Source: Proteobacteria bacterium ST_bin12 (lineage in GTDB: Bacteria > Pseudomonadota > Gammaproteobacteria > Burkholderiales > Methylophilaceae). Taken from it: a stretch of DNA of 64,000 nt. The notes below the pieces were generated by a model. It was not told the DNA's origin and ran no database searches. It saw only the letters and a program-made list of their open reading frames with translations. Made by a program: the position numbers and the translations under genes. The DNA is taken from assembly GCA_002083635.1 (NCBI GenBank), contig MSXP01000007.1, forward strand, positions 284,087 through 348,086, given 5' to 3'. Position 1 is the first letter of the stretch. Each line of letters starts with the position of its first letter. Shown here one piece after another: positions 8,394-17,755 of this stretch.

Positions 8394-9536
8394 TTATTTT
8401 CTGTTGCTACCTGCCACCATTTTAATTTCAAACAATCTGCACTCCAGCGGACCGTTAAACAATGGCGTACGTTTGCTAGGTGTTAAACGCATGAGTTTTG
8501 GCAACCGTAAATCGTTGGTCAAGAAGTAGGTATTCCAGCCAGCAAATTTGCGCTTTAAGGCCTCACCCATTTTCGGATAGAGCAAAGCCAACTCCTCATC
8601 TTCGCCAATTCGCACACCATACGGTGGGTTAGCAACTAGCACTCCGCTGTCTGCTGGCGGCATCACATCCGTAATATTATTTTGCGATAACTGCACAGCA
8701 TCATTCAAACCTGCCTCGGTTAAGTTTTGCTTGGCAACTCTCACAGCGCGTAAATCGCTGTCTGACCCATATAATTGTTGAAAAGTGACCGACTTAATAC
8801 TCTTTATTGCGTTATTTTTAATCTTTTTCCAGGTGTCAGATTCAAAATTTTTCAGTTTTTCAAAGCCAAAATTTCGCTTTAAACCAGGCGCAATATTTAG
8901 TGCAATCATCGCCGCTTCCAGCAAAAATGTGCCGCTCCCGCACATGGGGTCTAGTAATGGCTGCCCAACTTGCCAGCCTGATAATTGTAAAATGCCTGCA
9001 GCTAAATTTTCGCGCAAAGGCGCTTCAATGCTCGCTTTGCGATTGCCGCGCTGATATAAAGCGTCACCTGAAGTGTCTATATAATAAACGTAACTATCCG
9101 CCGTTAAATAGGCATGCACACGAACCGCTGGGGTTTTGGTGTCAATGTAAGGACGCGAATTAACCACTTGTCTAAATTTGTCGCAAATCGCATCTTTAAT
9201 GCGCAATGTGGCAAACTCTAAACTTTTAAGCGGACATTTAACGCCGGTCACTTTCACCATAAAATCGTGTTTTACATCGAACCAATTTGGCCAATTCAGT
9301 TTGTAAGCGGCTTGGTATAAGTCATCTTCCGTGGCGTATTTTCCTTGCGCCGCTTGCATCAAAATACGGGTGGCGATGCGCGAATGTAAATTGGCGTGGT
9401 AGCAAACGCTCAATTCGCCCGCAAAACCCACACCGCCATCGGTTTGTTTGATGTCTTTTGCGTTGCTGGCTTTCAGCTCATTGACCAGCAAAGCCTCAAG
9501 ACCGCGTGGGCAAGTGGCAAAATATTGATTCATCAT
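8394..9536 (-). CDS. rlmL: THUMP-domain 23S rRNA methyltransferase, RlmL-like
   Basis: A 380-residue SAM-dependent RNA methyltransferase. The N-terminus (NQYFATCPRGLEALLVNEL) and the following THUMP domain bind RNA. The Rossmann part has the SAM motif LLDPMCGSGTFLLEAAMIA and the catalytic NPPYG motif in LVANPPYGVRIG, typical of N2-guanine methylation. In E. coli the same domain is the N-terminal half of the 702-residue RlmKL fusion. Here the RlmK half is absent, so only the m2G activity is expected. Two adjacent ATGs (9536 and 9533) are possible starts. Confidence 0.87.
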   Translation of the reverse strand: MMNQYFATCPRGLEALLVNELKASNAKDIKQTDGGVGFAGELSVCYHANLHSRIATRILMQAAQGKYATEDDLYQAAYKLNWPNWFDVKHDFMVKVTGVKCPLKSLEFATLRIKDAICDKFRQVVNSRPYIDTKTPAVRVHAYLTADSYVYYIDTSGDALYQRGNRKASIEAPLRENLAAGILQLSGWQVGQPLLDPMCGSGTFLLEAAMIALNIAPGLKRNFGFEKLKNFESDTWKKIKNNAIKSIKSVTFQQLYGSDSDLRAVRVAKQNLTEAGLNDAVQLSQNNITDVMPPADSGVLVANPPYGVRIGEDEELALLYPKMGEALKRKFAGWNTYFLTNDLRLPKLMRLTPSKRTPLFNGPLECRLFEIKMVAGSNRK

Positions 9537-9565
9537 GGTCTTATCATTTCTTTACTTATTGAGTC

Positions 9566-10330
9566 TTAATTAATCTGATTATGTTCGCACAATTTCTCAA
9601 CAAAGCTTGAGAATTCAATTTTGTGCAAATTTTCTAACAATTTCGCGCGCTCTTTGAGCTTTTTCTGATTTAGACTTAACACATTTTTGAAGCCAAAAAC
9701 CACAATATTGCCAGGCTTTCCTGTCGGTAGCATGAATGTTTGATTGTTAAAGCTTTGCTCAATGCGCTGCAGATAAATATCGAAATTCTTATCACTGCCC
9801 CACAGGTTAATGGCAAAAATACCATTGTTTTTTAAGGCCATTTCGCAACTATCAAAAAAATCTTGACTACAAAAATCAGGTGGAATACCAAAGCGATCAA
9901 AAGCATCAATCATTAAGCAATCGGTGCTGTTTGTGTTTTCGGCTAAATGTGCAATGCCATCACCCTCAATCACGTTAAATCTGTCGTCATAATCGGGCAC
10001 AAAAAAATGGCTACGCGCGATGCTAATAATTTGCGGGTTAATTTCTACAATGGTTTGGCTGATGCCGGGACAGTTAGCATAAATATATTTAGGCACAGAG
10101 CCACCGCCCAAACCGATTGTGAGCACAGTTTTAATATCATCAGAAAACAATAAGAAGCACATCATACCGCGCGTATAAGTCAGCTCTAGTGCAAATGGGT
10201 CTTTCACTTTCATGCTACTTTGAATCGTCACCGTGCCCAAGTGTAACGAGCGTATGCCACTTATTTCAGACACTTCCACCACGCTATCATCGCGCACGCT
10301 TTTATGAATTTTACGGTTAAATCTAAACAT
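9566..10330 (-). CDS. Spermidine-synthase-like methyltransferase-fold protein
   Basis: A 254-residue protein with the polyamine aminopropyltransferase fold. LTIGLGGGSVPKYIY is the nucleotide-binding loop, IVEINPQIISIAR the acidic strand end, and GDGIAHLA and LMIDAFDR follow. It lacks the longer N-terminal beta domain of true spermidine synthases, and the DxYD-type catalytic strand reads DAFDRFG. Real polyamine synthesis is therefore uncertain. It starts 5 bp after the RNase gene, so the two are cotranscribed. Confidence 0.75.
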   Translation of the reverse strand: MFRFNRKIHKSVRDDSVVEVSEISGIRSLHLGTVTIQSSMKVKDPFALELTYTRGMMCFLLFSDDIKTVLTIGLGGGSVPKYIYANCPGISQTIVEINPQIISIARSHFFVPDYDDRFNVIEGDGIAHLAENTNSTDCLMIDAFDRFGIPPDFCSQDFFDSCEMALKNNGIFAINLWGSDKNFDIYLQRIEQSFNNQTFMLPTGKPGNIVVFGFKNVLSLNQKKLKERAKLLENLHKIEFSSFVEKLCEHNQIN

Positions 10331-10335
10331 GATGC

Positions 10336-12273
10336 TTATTGATTTTCTGTACTTTCTTCTGTCATTTCAATCACTTCAGGTTCAATCACTTTGGGCGTGC
10401 TGGTTTCAATCACTGTTTTAAATTTACAGTTTAATTCCATGAGCAAAGTATCGATATGTTTGATTTCTAATTGTACTTTTGTGCCCACTTTAAGCTCTGG
10501 CAAACTAGGCACTTTGGTGATGTAAAACATACCATCAATGCGCACCAGATTTTCACGCCAAACGGTCGCATTGATTTCTGTGAGTTGTTCTTGAATCAAA
10601 TACTGCAAGCACCAGTAGCGTTCCATGCGGGTTTGGAATTCGCTATATGCACTGTAAGTTTGGTCAAAATTGCGCATGATGACATTTAGTTTGCCATCTG
10701 CAACCTTGTATGGCGCAGGTTCGGTATTTAGCATGGCAATTAACTGGCGCTGATTGATTAAATCTACAGCGCGACGTAGTGGTGATGTACTCCACGCGTA
10801 TTGCGCGACGCCCAAGCCTTGATGCGGCTCGGCGGATGTTGTCATAAACACTTTGCCACCGGCTTGCGCGCGATAAATGCCCGCAAAACCCGCCTCTTTT
10901 AGCAATCCGCCCCAATGACTATTGGCGTAAATCATGAGCTCAGCCACCAGCTTATCCATTGGGGAGCCACGTTCGCGCGCAATAATTTGTACGATGCCAT
11001 CATTGACGTAAAAATTATAGTCAATTTGTGGCGCACGATTCGGGTCGGCTTTGCCGCGCGCAACTTCTAATTTTTCAGCCAAACTAAACAGCAATTTAAG
11101 CTTAGCCCAGTACGGATGGCCGCTATCAGCTTCTAAAGTATGTTCATTGAAAAATGGCTCTAGCGCATCGTGACGCAAATTATCCGCGATTTTGATTTGT
11201 TCTAGCTTTGTTTCGTACGCAACGATTTCAAAATCAGCTGTCACTTCTAAATACAAGCTTAAGGCAGGTTTTGTTTCACCCGCATCCAAGCTAAAAGGCT
11301 TGACGATGCTTTCAGGCAGCATGGTGATTTTGTTACCTGGCATGTAAACAGTGGACAATCGCGACAGCACAATCGCATCTAAACTGGAGTCGATTGGTAC
11401 GCCTAAGCCTGGTGCGGCAATATGAATGCCGACGCGCGTGTTGCCATTTGATAGCGTTTCTAAGCTAAATGCATCATCAATTTCAGTCGTCGTTGCATCG
11501 TCAATACTAAAACATTCCACCGTACTTAACGCTAAATTTAAGTCAAGTTTTGGCGATTCAAATGGCGGGAAATCGATTCCTGATTTTCCATCTTTATCTG
11601 GAAACATCTCGCGCAAGAAAGCGCCCAAGTGATAATCGTGCGCGTTTTGAATCAAGCCGCAATCGGCCATCACCGTTAAGGGCAAGCGGCCTGAAGATTG
11701 CGCCGCTTCGTCAATCGCTTTCCATTCCAAGCTATTTTTGTCTGGGTTATAAATCAAGGCATCGGCTTTTGCCGCAAAGCCATCTGGCAACTGTTTGTTA
11801 TTCAGTTGCGTGACCCAAACCGCCATTTGTTCGGCTTGTAATTTTTTACGCTCCACGGCTGCCAACGCTAATTTAAGCGTTTCGGCAGGTGCTGCTTTGT
11901 AACGGCCTTTGCCTTTGCGATAAAAATACATCGGCGCGCTGTGTAGTTTGATGGCGACAGCTGCGTTTTCAAATGGAGTAGGCTTTTTGCCAAAGTATTC
12001 TTTGGCTAAATCTTCAAAAGCAAATTCTGGCTCGCCGCAACATTCCCACAAAAAATCGATTTCTAAGTTTTCCGCTTCGGTAAGCGCGGCGTCCATAAAG
12101 CCTGCTAATGAGGACTCAAATTGCATCAGCACATTGCTGGCTTTAATTTTAGAGCGTTTGCCCGAAACCGATTCTACCTGCAACGCTGCGGGCGATTCTG
12201 ACATGATAGAGGCGACTTTAAAGCTGCCCTCTTCTTCATAAAACACATTCATTGCGTCAATTTTCTCTTTCAA
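10336..12273 (-). CDS. RNase II/R-family 3'-5' exoribonuclease
   Basis: A 645-residue hydrolytic exoribonuclease. The RNB catalytic centre is ECFSIDDATTTEIDDAF (residues 253-269), with the magnesium-binding aspartates 258, 259, 266 and 267. Later RNB landmarks are RAQAG, AYAWSTSPLRRAVDL and a C-terminal S1-like region (VRIDGMFYITKVPSLP, VGTKVQLEI). The start drawn is TTG at 12273 because GGAG lies seven bases upstream. The ATG at 12252 (MNVFYEEEGSF) is where many homologues begin and may be the true start. It is the first gene of the minus-strand operon. Confidence 0.88.
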   Translation of the reverse strand: MKEKIDAMNVFYEEEGSFKVASIMSESPAALQVESVSGKRSKIKASNVLMQFESSLAGFMDAALTEAENLEIDFLWECCGEPEFAFEDLAKEYFGKKPTPFENAAVAIKLHSAPMYFYRKGKGRYKAAPAETLKLALAAVERKKLQAEQMAVWVTQLNNKQLPDGFAAKADALIYNPDKNSLEWKAIDEAAQSSGRLPLTVMADCGLIQNAHDYHLGAFLREMFPDKDGKSGIDFPPFESPKLDLNLALSTVECFSIDDATTTEIDDAFSLETLSNGNTRVGIHIAAPGLGVPIDSSLDAIVLSRLSTVYMPGNKITMLPESIVKPFSLDAGETKPALSLYLEVTADFEIVAYETKLEQIKIADNLRHDALEPFFNEHTLEADSGHPYWAKLKLLFSLAEKLEVARGKADPNRAPQIDYNFYVNDGIVQIIARERGSPMDKLVAELMIYANSHWGGLLKEAGFAGIYRAQAGGKVFMTTSAEPHQGLGVAQYAWSTSPLRRAVDLINQRQLIAMLNTEPAPYKVADGKLNVIMRNFDQTYSAYSEFQTRMERYWCLQYLIQEQLTEINATVWRENLVRIDGMFYITKVPSLPELKVGTKVQLEIKHIDTLLMELNCKFKTVIETSTPKVIEPEVIEMTEESTENQ

Positions 12274-12414
12274 TTAGATGCTCCACAAAAACTTAACCCT
12301 ATTTTTGGGCTAAATTTTTATGGGCAATTATTGCAGTAGGCGTAATTTTAATGTGTTCCGCATAATTAAGCTTGTTTAATTCGGGCACAGGCGAAAATTG
12401 GGCAGCATTTATTC

Positions 12415-12444
12415 TTGATGGCGAGATTAAAAATACGGTATATT
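12415..12444 (+). promoter_or_regulatory. Probable sigma70 promoter of zur (leaderless mRNA)
   Basis: TTGATG at 12415-12420 and TATATT at 12439-12444 are 18 bp apart. The expected transcription start, six to seven bases on, coincides with the zur ATG at 12452. No Shine-Dalgarno sequence precedes that ATG. Confidence 0.5.
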
Positions 12445-12451
12445 CGTATGC

Positions 12452-12856
12452 ATGAGCAAAGCCATCGAATTGATACAAGCGCAAGCGCAAACCCCCACTA
12501 GCGCGCGTGTTTTAGTGTTAGATACCTTATTAAACGCGCCATTACCGCTGTCGCATCCCGAGATTCAAAAGCAAATCACCGAACCGATTGACCGCGTGAC
12601 GATTTATCGCGTGTTAGATTGGTTAAGCGTGCAAGGCTTTGTGCATAGCGTGATTAGCCCAGACAAAACGCGCCGTTTTAAAGCCAATACACATCACACC
12701 CAACATCAGCATGCGCATTTTGAATGCACAACTTGCGGGCAGGTTTATTGTTTGGATGAAACCAATGAGGCGATTACGCAAAGTTTGCCCAAACAATTTG
12801 TAGCCAAAAAAATCCATCTCAGCATCAGTGGCATTTGCGCAAGCTGTCAAAAATAG
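12452..12856 (+). CDS. zur: Fur-family regulator, probably Zur
   Basis: A 134-residue Fur-family repressor. The winged helix includes PLSHPEIQKQI and the recognition helix RVTIYRVLDWLSVQGFVHSV. Next come the His-rich linker (HHTQHQHAHFEC) and two CxxC pairs, Cys92/Cys95 and Cys129/Cys132, which form the structural zinc site. The Zur assignment, not Fur or PerR, is from context: two zinc-homeostasis COG0523 genes lie downstream, and the first has two perfect palindromes in its upstream region. The gene is probably translated from a leaderless message. Confidence 0.85.
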   Translation: MSKAIELIQAQAQTPTSARVLVLDTLLNAPLPLSHPEIQKQITEPIDRVTIYRVLDWLSVQGFVHSVISPDKTRRFKANTHHTQHQHAHFECTTCGQVYCLDETNEAITQSLPKQFVAKKIHLSISGICASCQK

Positions 12857-12942
12857 TCTAAATTAACACACGCCATTATTTTCATCTCAATACGTCTTAA
12901 TTGGTTTTTTTATTCTCACTTTACCTATCCTTTATTTAAAAA

Positions 12943-12959
12943 ATGCAACTTAGTTGCAT
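12943..12959. promoter_or_regulatory. Zur-box-like palindrome 1
   Basis: Perfect 17-bp palindrome A-TGCAACT-T-AGTTGCA-T in the 171-bp gap between zur and the first COG0523 gene. Its centre is 47 bp from the second box. Confidence 0.75.
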
Positions 12960-12990
12960 ATTATAGGCAATCTGTTTACACTGCCAAATT

Positions 12991-13005
12991 TGCAACTAAG
13001 TTGCA
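12991..13005. promoter_or_regulatory. Zur-box-like palindrome 2
   Basis: Perfect 15-bp palindrome TGCAACT-A-AGTTGCA, identical to box 1 apart from the central base. It ends 22 bp before the GTPase start, where bound repressor would block transcription. Confidence 0.75.
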
Positions 13006-13027
13006 TTTATAACGATTGGTATTGGAT

Positions 13028-14260
13028 ATGATGAAAAAACTCCCTGTCACCGTGTTATCTGGCTTTTTGGGCGCGGGTAAAACCACGCTATTGAATCATA
13101 TTTTAAATAATCGCGAAGGTAAGCGCGTTGCGGTGATTGTGAATGATATGAGTGAAGTGAATATTGACGCGCAATTAGTGCGTGATGGTGGCGCTGAGTT
13201 GTCGCGTAGTGAAGAAAAATTGGTGGAAATGAGTAATGGCTGCATTTGCTGCACCTTACGCGAAGATTTGCTGGTAGAGATTACACGCCTTGCCAAAGAA
13301 GACCGTTTTGACTATTTACTGATTGAGTCCACTGGTATTTCAGAGCCCTTACCTGTGGCGGAAACCTTTACATTTCGCGGTGAAGATGGGTTAAGTTTAT
13401 CGGATGTGGCTGAACTAGACACAATGGTAACCGTGGTGGATGGCTTTAACTTTTTAAAAGATTATAGTAGCCGCGATTTTATAGCGCAGCGCGGCGAGAG
13501 CATGGGCGAAGAAGATGAACGCACAGTGGTGGATTTATTGGTTGAGCAAATTGAATTTTGCGATGTATTAGTGTTAAACAAAACCGATTTATTAAACCAA
13601 GATGAAATCGGCAGACTTGAGGGAATATTAAAAGCATTTAATCCGCGCGCAAAAATCATACACAGCCAATTTAGCAAAGTACCATTAGATAGTGTGATGA
13701 GCACAGGTTTATTTAATTTTGAAGCCGCCGAAGATGCGCCAGGCTGGCTTAAAGAACTCCGTGGTGAATACGTTCCAGAAAGTGAAGAGTATGGCATTTC
13801 AAGCTTTGTCTATCGTGCGCGCCGCCCGTTTCATCCGCAACGATTATTTGACTATATCGGCCAAGAATGGCCGGGCGTAATTCGATCAAAAGGTAATTTT
13901 TGGATTGCCAGCCGCCCTGAATGTTGCATTAGCTGGTCGCAAGCGGGCGGGATATCTCGTAATGAATTAGCGGGGTTTTGGTGGGCGGCCACGCCAAAAG
14001 AACATTGGCCAGATGATGCTGAGCAACTTGCAGGTATTAATAAACGTTGGCAAGAACCCTTTGGCGACAGGCAACAAGAGTTGGTCATCATTGGTATTCA
14101 TATGGATAAAAACCAACTAATTGCAGAAATTGACCGTTGCCTGCTGACACCCACTGAAATGTTGTTGGGTGACATGGGCGAATATATGCAAGGCTGGAAA
14201 GCATTAAGCGACCCATTTCCGCTGTGGCATCAGCAGGAAGCAGAAACAGAAATAGCCTAA
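13028..14260 (+). CDS. COG0523/CobW-family zinc GTPase (ZigA/YciC type)
   Basis: A 410-residue GTP-dependent metallochaperone. Walker A is SGFLGAGKTT (residues 11-20), the metal site is CICC at 72-75, the NKxD base-recognition motif is LNKTDL, and the C-terminal CobW domain contains RPFHPQRLFD. Zinc-regulated members are thought to pass zinc to key enzymes during starvation. The two palindromes directly upstream suggest repression by Zur when zinc is plentiful. The open frame extends to a TTG at 13016, but the ATG at 13028 gives the normal N-terminus MMKKLPVTVLSG. A second ATG follows at once. Confidence 0.9.
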   Translation: MMKKLPVTVLSGFLGAGKTTLLNHILNNREGKRVAVIVNDMSEVNIDAQLVRDGGAELSRSEEKLVEMSNGCICCTLREDLLVEITRLAKEDRFDYLLIESTGISEPLPVAETFTFRGEDGLSLSDVAELDTMVTVVDGFNFLKDYSSRDFIAQRGESMGEEDERTVVDLLVEQIEFCDVLVLNKTDLLNQDEIGRLEGILKAFNPRAKIIHSQFSKVPLDSVMSTGLFNFEAAEDAPGWLKELRGEYVPESEEYGISSFVYRARRPFHPQRLFDYIGQEWPGVIRSKGNFWIASRPECCISWSQAGGISRNELAGFWWAATPKEHWPDDAEQLAGINKRWQEPFGDRQQELVIIGIHMDKNQLIAEIDRCLLTPTEMLLGDMGEYMQGWKALSDPFPLWHQQEAETEIA

Positions 14261-14304
14261 GCTTATATTTAAGCTAAAATTAAGTTTTAACAAGCACAAA
14301 TATT

Positions 14305-15321
14305 ATGGACAAACGCATTCCTGTCACCTTGCTTACTGGCTTTTTAGGCTCTGGCAAAACCACGTTGCTCAATCAATTATTGGCGAATCCTGCCATGCAC
14401 GACACCGCCGTGATCATTAATGAGCTTGGCGAAACGGGTCTTGACCACATTTTAGCTACGCATATTGAAAGCGAACACATTGCTGACAATACGGTTTTAT
14501 TGAGTAGCGGCTGTTTATGTTGCACACTTAAAAATGAACTGGCAGACACAATGCGCGATTTGTTTTTCAAACGTGCCTTGCAAGCCATTCCGCAATTCAA
14601 TCGCTTAGTCATCGAAACCACTGGCATGGCTGACCCTGGGCCGATTTTGGGCAACTTAATGAATGAGCCTGTGATTGAATCTACCTTTAGGCTAGATGCG
14701 GTGATTGTCACTATCGACAGCCAATACGGATTGCAGCAGATTGCGGAACATGCAGAAGCGCGTAAACAAGCAGCAGTGGCTGATGTATTACTGCTAACCA
14801 AAACAGATTTAGCCAGACCTGAGCAGTTAAACGAATTAAAAGAAAAGTTGATAGCGATTAACCCAGGCGCAACCCAGCACCGTGTACTTAACGGCTTATT
14901 AGACCCGAATTTTATTATTGATGTCGGCCTATATGATTTGGCCTCTAAAGCGCCTGAACCGCAACGCTGGTTGCGTGCGCCCTTAACTAAAGCCAAGCCA
15001 AAAGGTACTTTGCCGCAAGCGGTGCATGATGATGAAATTACCAGTTTTACGGTTTTTATGCCCAAACCACTTAATTGGCGCGACTTAAAACCCGTGATTT
15101 TGAAGTTATGCCAAACACACGGCAAAAACTTACTGCGGTTAAAAGGTATTATCCATGCTGAAGACCAACCCGCCCCGCTGGCGATTCATGCCGTGCACTT
15201 TACGCCCTATCCGCCCACGCTGCTGGAAGGCTGGGATGAAGACGAACCGATTTCACGTATTGTGGTTATTGGTAAGGGTCTGGACAAAATTACTATAAGT
15301 AAAATATTGACGCAACTTTAA
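14305..15321 (+). CDS. Second COG0523/CobW-family GTPase
   Basis: A 338-residue paralogue of the preceding gene, 44 bp downstream and probably in the same transcript. Walker A is TGFLGSGKTT (11-20), the metal site is CLCC at 70-73, the switch region is IETTGMADPGP and base recognition is LTKTDLA. It is shorter at the C-terminus, with the CobW_C domain around DEITSFTVFMPKPLNW. Having both suggests two client proteins or two steps in zinc handling. The exact substrate cannot be read from the sequence. Confidence 0.88.
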   Translation: MDKRIPVTLLTGFLGSGKTTLLNQLLANPAMHDTAVIINELGETGLDHILATHIESEHIADNTVLLSSGCLCCTLKNELADTMRDLFFKRALQAIPQFNRLVIETTGMADPGPILGNLMNEPVIESTFRLDAVIVTIDSQYGLQQIAEHAEARKQAAVADVLLLTKTDLARPEQLNELKEKLIAINPGATQHRVLNGLLDPNFIIDVGLYDLASKAPEPQRWLRAPLTKAKPKGTLPQAVHDDEITSFTVFMPKPLNWRDLKPVILKLCQTHGKNLLRLKGIIHAEDQPAPLAIHAVHFTPYPPTLLEGWDEDEPISRIVVIGKGLDKITISKILTQL

Positions 15322-15426
15322 TTAGTTACAAATTAGCAACTTTTACCAACTCACATCACACTGCAAACATGTAGTAGCTTTTACGAGTTATAATCGTGCC
15401 TATATTTACTAGTCTTTTGCATAATC

Positions 15427-16572
15427 ATGAATAAAACTCGCATCGGAATTATTGGTACTGGATTCATTGCAAAAGGGCTATTAAGCCTGATTCAAGCCTC
15501 CAGTGATTTCACTTCACATAAAATACTAACTAGACGCCCACTAAATGATTTTCAAAACTATCCTAGTGGTTTACTAACCAATTCAATTAACGAGCTTATC
15601 GATAATTCAGATGTGGTATTCGAATGCTCAGGTGATGTGATTCATGCGACAGATTGTATTCTTGCAGCTACTAATGCAAATAAAAAGGTAGTTACAATGA
15701 ATGCAGAGTTTCATGTAACAACAGGCTCATACTTTACGTACAGAGGCGACTATGTGACTGATGCTGATGGAGATCAACCTGGTTGCCAAGCGAGACTTAA
15801 ACAAGAAGTAGTTGGCATGGGGTTTGAGCCGATGGCTTACTTAAATATCAAGGGTTTTTTGAATTTAAATCCCGAAAGAAAAGAAATGGAGTACTGGTCA
15901 AAATTACAAAGTTTAAGTTTAGACCAAACTGTATCATTCACCGATGGCACTAAGTTGCAAGTTGAACAAGCGTTTGTTGCTAATGGCCTAGGCGCAACTA
16001 TTCCATCTAATGGGATGTTGGGTGCCACAGTCGAGAGTTTATATCACACTGACTACCTAGTTGAAATAGCAGAGCAAATAGGTCAACCTATCAGTGATTT
16101 TGTATTATGCAAAGGTGCTCCTCCAGGCGTATTAATTATTGCCAAAAGTGCCATAGCTGACAGTTTAGGTGATTACACCCCCATCAAACCATTACGAACC
16201 AAGAATGGAAGGGCTTATGTGTTGTTAAAGCCTTATCACCTAACTTATATGGAAACATTGAATACAGTTCGTAAAGTATTAAAAGGTGATGAGATGTTAA
16301 TCAACAATTCCAATAATCCATCATTAACTGTAGCTGCAATTGCAAAACGTAGAATTAGTCGCGGCGAGGTCATTGAAAAAGGCGCTGGTGGATTTGATGT
16401 GCGTGGTTTGGCAGTTAAAATGCATTCCAATAAAAATTTGGTGCCTATATGTTTATTACAAAATACAAAAGTCATAAGAGATATAGAAGAAGGACAACTT
16501 ATAGGGTTTGATGATGTAGAGATGACGGAAACGAACGCACTCAATTTTCACTTTGAGATTCTCAAGATTTAA
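15427..16572 (+). CDS. NAD(P)-binding, SAF-domain dehydrogenase-like protein
   Basis: A 381-residue protein. The N-terminal Rossmann domain starts with GIIGTGFIAKGLL, followed by DNSDVVFECSGD, the homoserine-dehydrogenase-like arrangement. The C-terminal third has a SAF-like segment (AAIAKRRISRGEVIEKGAGGFDVRGLA). This layout is that of the DRL/oxidoisomerase-like oxidoreductases, some of which act on branched or short sugars. Its stop lies 22 bp before the glycosyltransferase ATG, so the two probably act together on a surface sugar. The region is more AT-rich than its neighbours. The substrate is unknown. Confidence 0.65.
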   Translation: MNKTRIGIIGTGFIAKGLLSLIQASSDFTSHKILTRRPLNDFQNYPSGLLTNSINELIDNSDVVFECSGDVIHATDCILAATNANKKVVTMNAEFHVTTGSYFTYRGDYVTDADGDQPGCQARLKQEVVGMGFEPMAYLNIKGFLNLNPERKEMEYWSKLQSLSLDQTVSFTDGTKLQVEQAFVANGLGATIPSNGMLGATVESLYHTDYLVEIAEQIGQPISDFVLCKGAPPGVLIIAKSAIADSLGDYTPIKPLRTKNGRAYVLLKPYHLTYMETLNTVRKVLKGDEMLINNSNNPSLTVAAIAKRRISRGEVIEKGAGGFDVRGLAVKMHSNKNLVPICLLQNTKVIRDIEEGQLIGFDDVEMTETNALNFHFEILKI

Positions 16573-16594
16573 AAATATTTATCAATTTAAAAAT

Positions 16595-17644
16595 ATGCCT
16601 AACAATCGAACTGATTATTTTGTAAAAGATGTAAAAATTTTAAATGAGGATACAGTACATACGGAAAATCAGCTAGTTACACTCATTGTAGGAAGCTCCT
16701 CCCCATTCACAACTGAAGTCGTTAGTGTAAAAAACCCATTTATTACCGACAAATTAGTGACGTTACTAATCGAAGATAAAGTCAGTGCTCAACTACATGA
16801 CTTTGATTCCTTAAAATCGATAAGTAGTTTAGCAAGGGGAGTCAGAAACGCATTACTTAATCGATATTATTTGCTGTCACCTGCTCACAAGATTCAATCC
16901 ACTATATTTGATGTAAGGAGCATAGAGCCTAACAACATCGCACATTTGATTGTTCACATAATACCTTTGTGCTTATATGTAAGAAGTATAGTTGGTTCTG
17001 ATATTCAGTTTTTATTTAGAAAAGTATCTCCTTCTTTTAAAAAATTACTAGCTGAATTTGGCATCATCCCTCTATCAATCAATAAAAAAATTCAAGGCAC
17101 TTTTGTAAGACTTTATGCAAAACATAGATTAGCCAGATACAACATTTTAGATAACCACAGCTGCCATCCTAGTACATTTTTGTCAAACATCTACGATCAA
17201 TATCAATTTAAAAGCCCATTAATAAACAAAAAAAAACTATTTATTTCTAGAAGAGGTGCACGTGGACTGCTCAATCATGATGAAACAGCAGTCATGTTAG
17301 AGCAACGTGGATATGAAACCATATTTATGGAAGATTATAATATGAGTGAGCAACTTGGAATCGCCTCAGAAGCATCCCATGTAGTGGCTGTTCATGGCGC
17401 ATCAATGGGTATGCTAGTATTGAACAAGCATATCGAAAACTTAATCGAAATTATGCCCCCTAACGTTTATGAAGAATACTTTGGAATTGCACTAGCTGGT
17501 TGCGTTCAGAAACATATTCAAATTATCTCAAGCTTTGATGAGGAAGTAGCTTACAACGGATGGAGTGCAATCGTACATTTTAAAAATAAACCGTTTTCGG
17601 TTAACTTAAGCCAACTCTCGTATGCGCTAGACCTAAATCAATGA
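16595..17644 (+). CDS. GT61/DUF563-like glycosyltransferase
   Basis: A 349-residue protein. The C-terminal half has the family pattern KLFISRRGARG, a Gly-Tyr step (LEQRGYETIFMED), MSEQLGIASEASHVVAVHGAS and a final LIEIMPPNVY, as in DUF563/GT61 enzymes that build capsule or lipopolysaccharide sugars. The N-terminal half is not recognised. The ATG at 16595 is preferred over an upstream TTG at 16553 inside the preceding gene, although no clear ribosome site precedes it. Base composition is AT-rich. No other polysaccharide genes are nearby, so the pair with the dehydrogenase looks like a small accessory unit. Confidence 0.75.
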   Translation: MPNNRTDYFVKDVKILNEDTVHTENQLVTLIVGSSSPFTTEVVSVKNPFITDKLVTLLIEDKVSAQLHDFDSLKSISSLARGVRNALLNRYYLLSPAHKIQSTIFDVRSIEPNNIAHLIVHIIPLCLYVRSIVGSDIQFLFRKVSPSFKKLLAEFGIIPLSINKKIQGTFVRLYAKHRLARYNILDNHSCHPSTFLSNIYDQYQFKSPLINKKKLFISRRGARGLLNHDETAVMLEQRGYETIFMEDYNMSEQLGIASEASHVVAVHGASMGMLVLNKHIENLIEIMPPNVYEEYFGIALAGCVQKHIQIISSFDEEVAYNGWSAIVHFKNKPFSVNLSQLSYALDLNQ

Positions 17645-17755
17645 TGATTGAAAGTCTAGCTTTTAAAAAAGGCCTAACATTTGTCTAAAATGCTCTTGGG
17701 TTTATCAGTAATCGCCTCAAATTTAAAATAACCACTTAAATTAAACTAAAGTAAT

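Noticed and set aside
14373..15125. 250-codon antisense frame
   Set aside because: It lies wholly opposite the second COG0523 GTPase, which has clear motifs. The antisense product has none.
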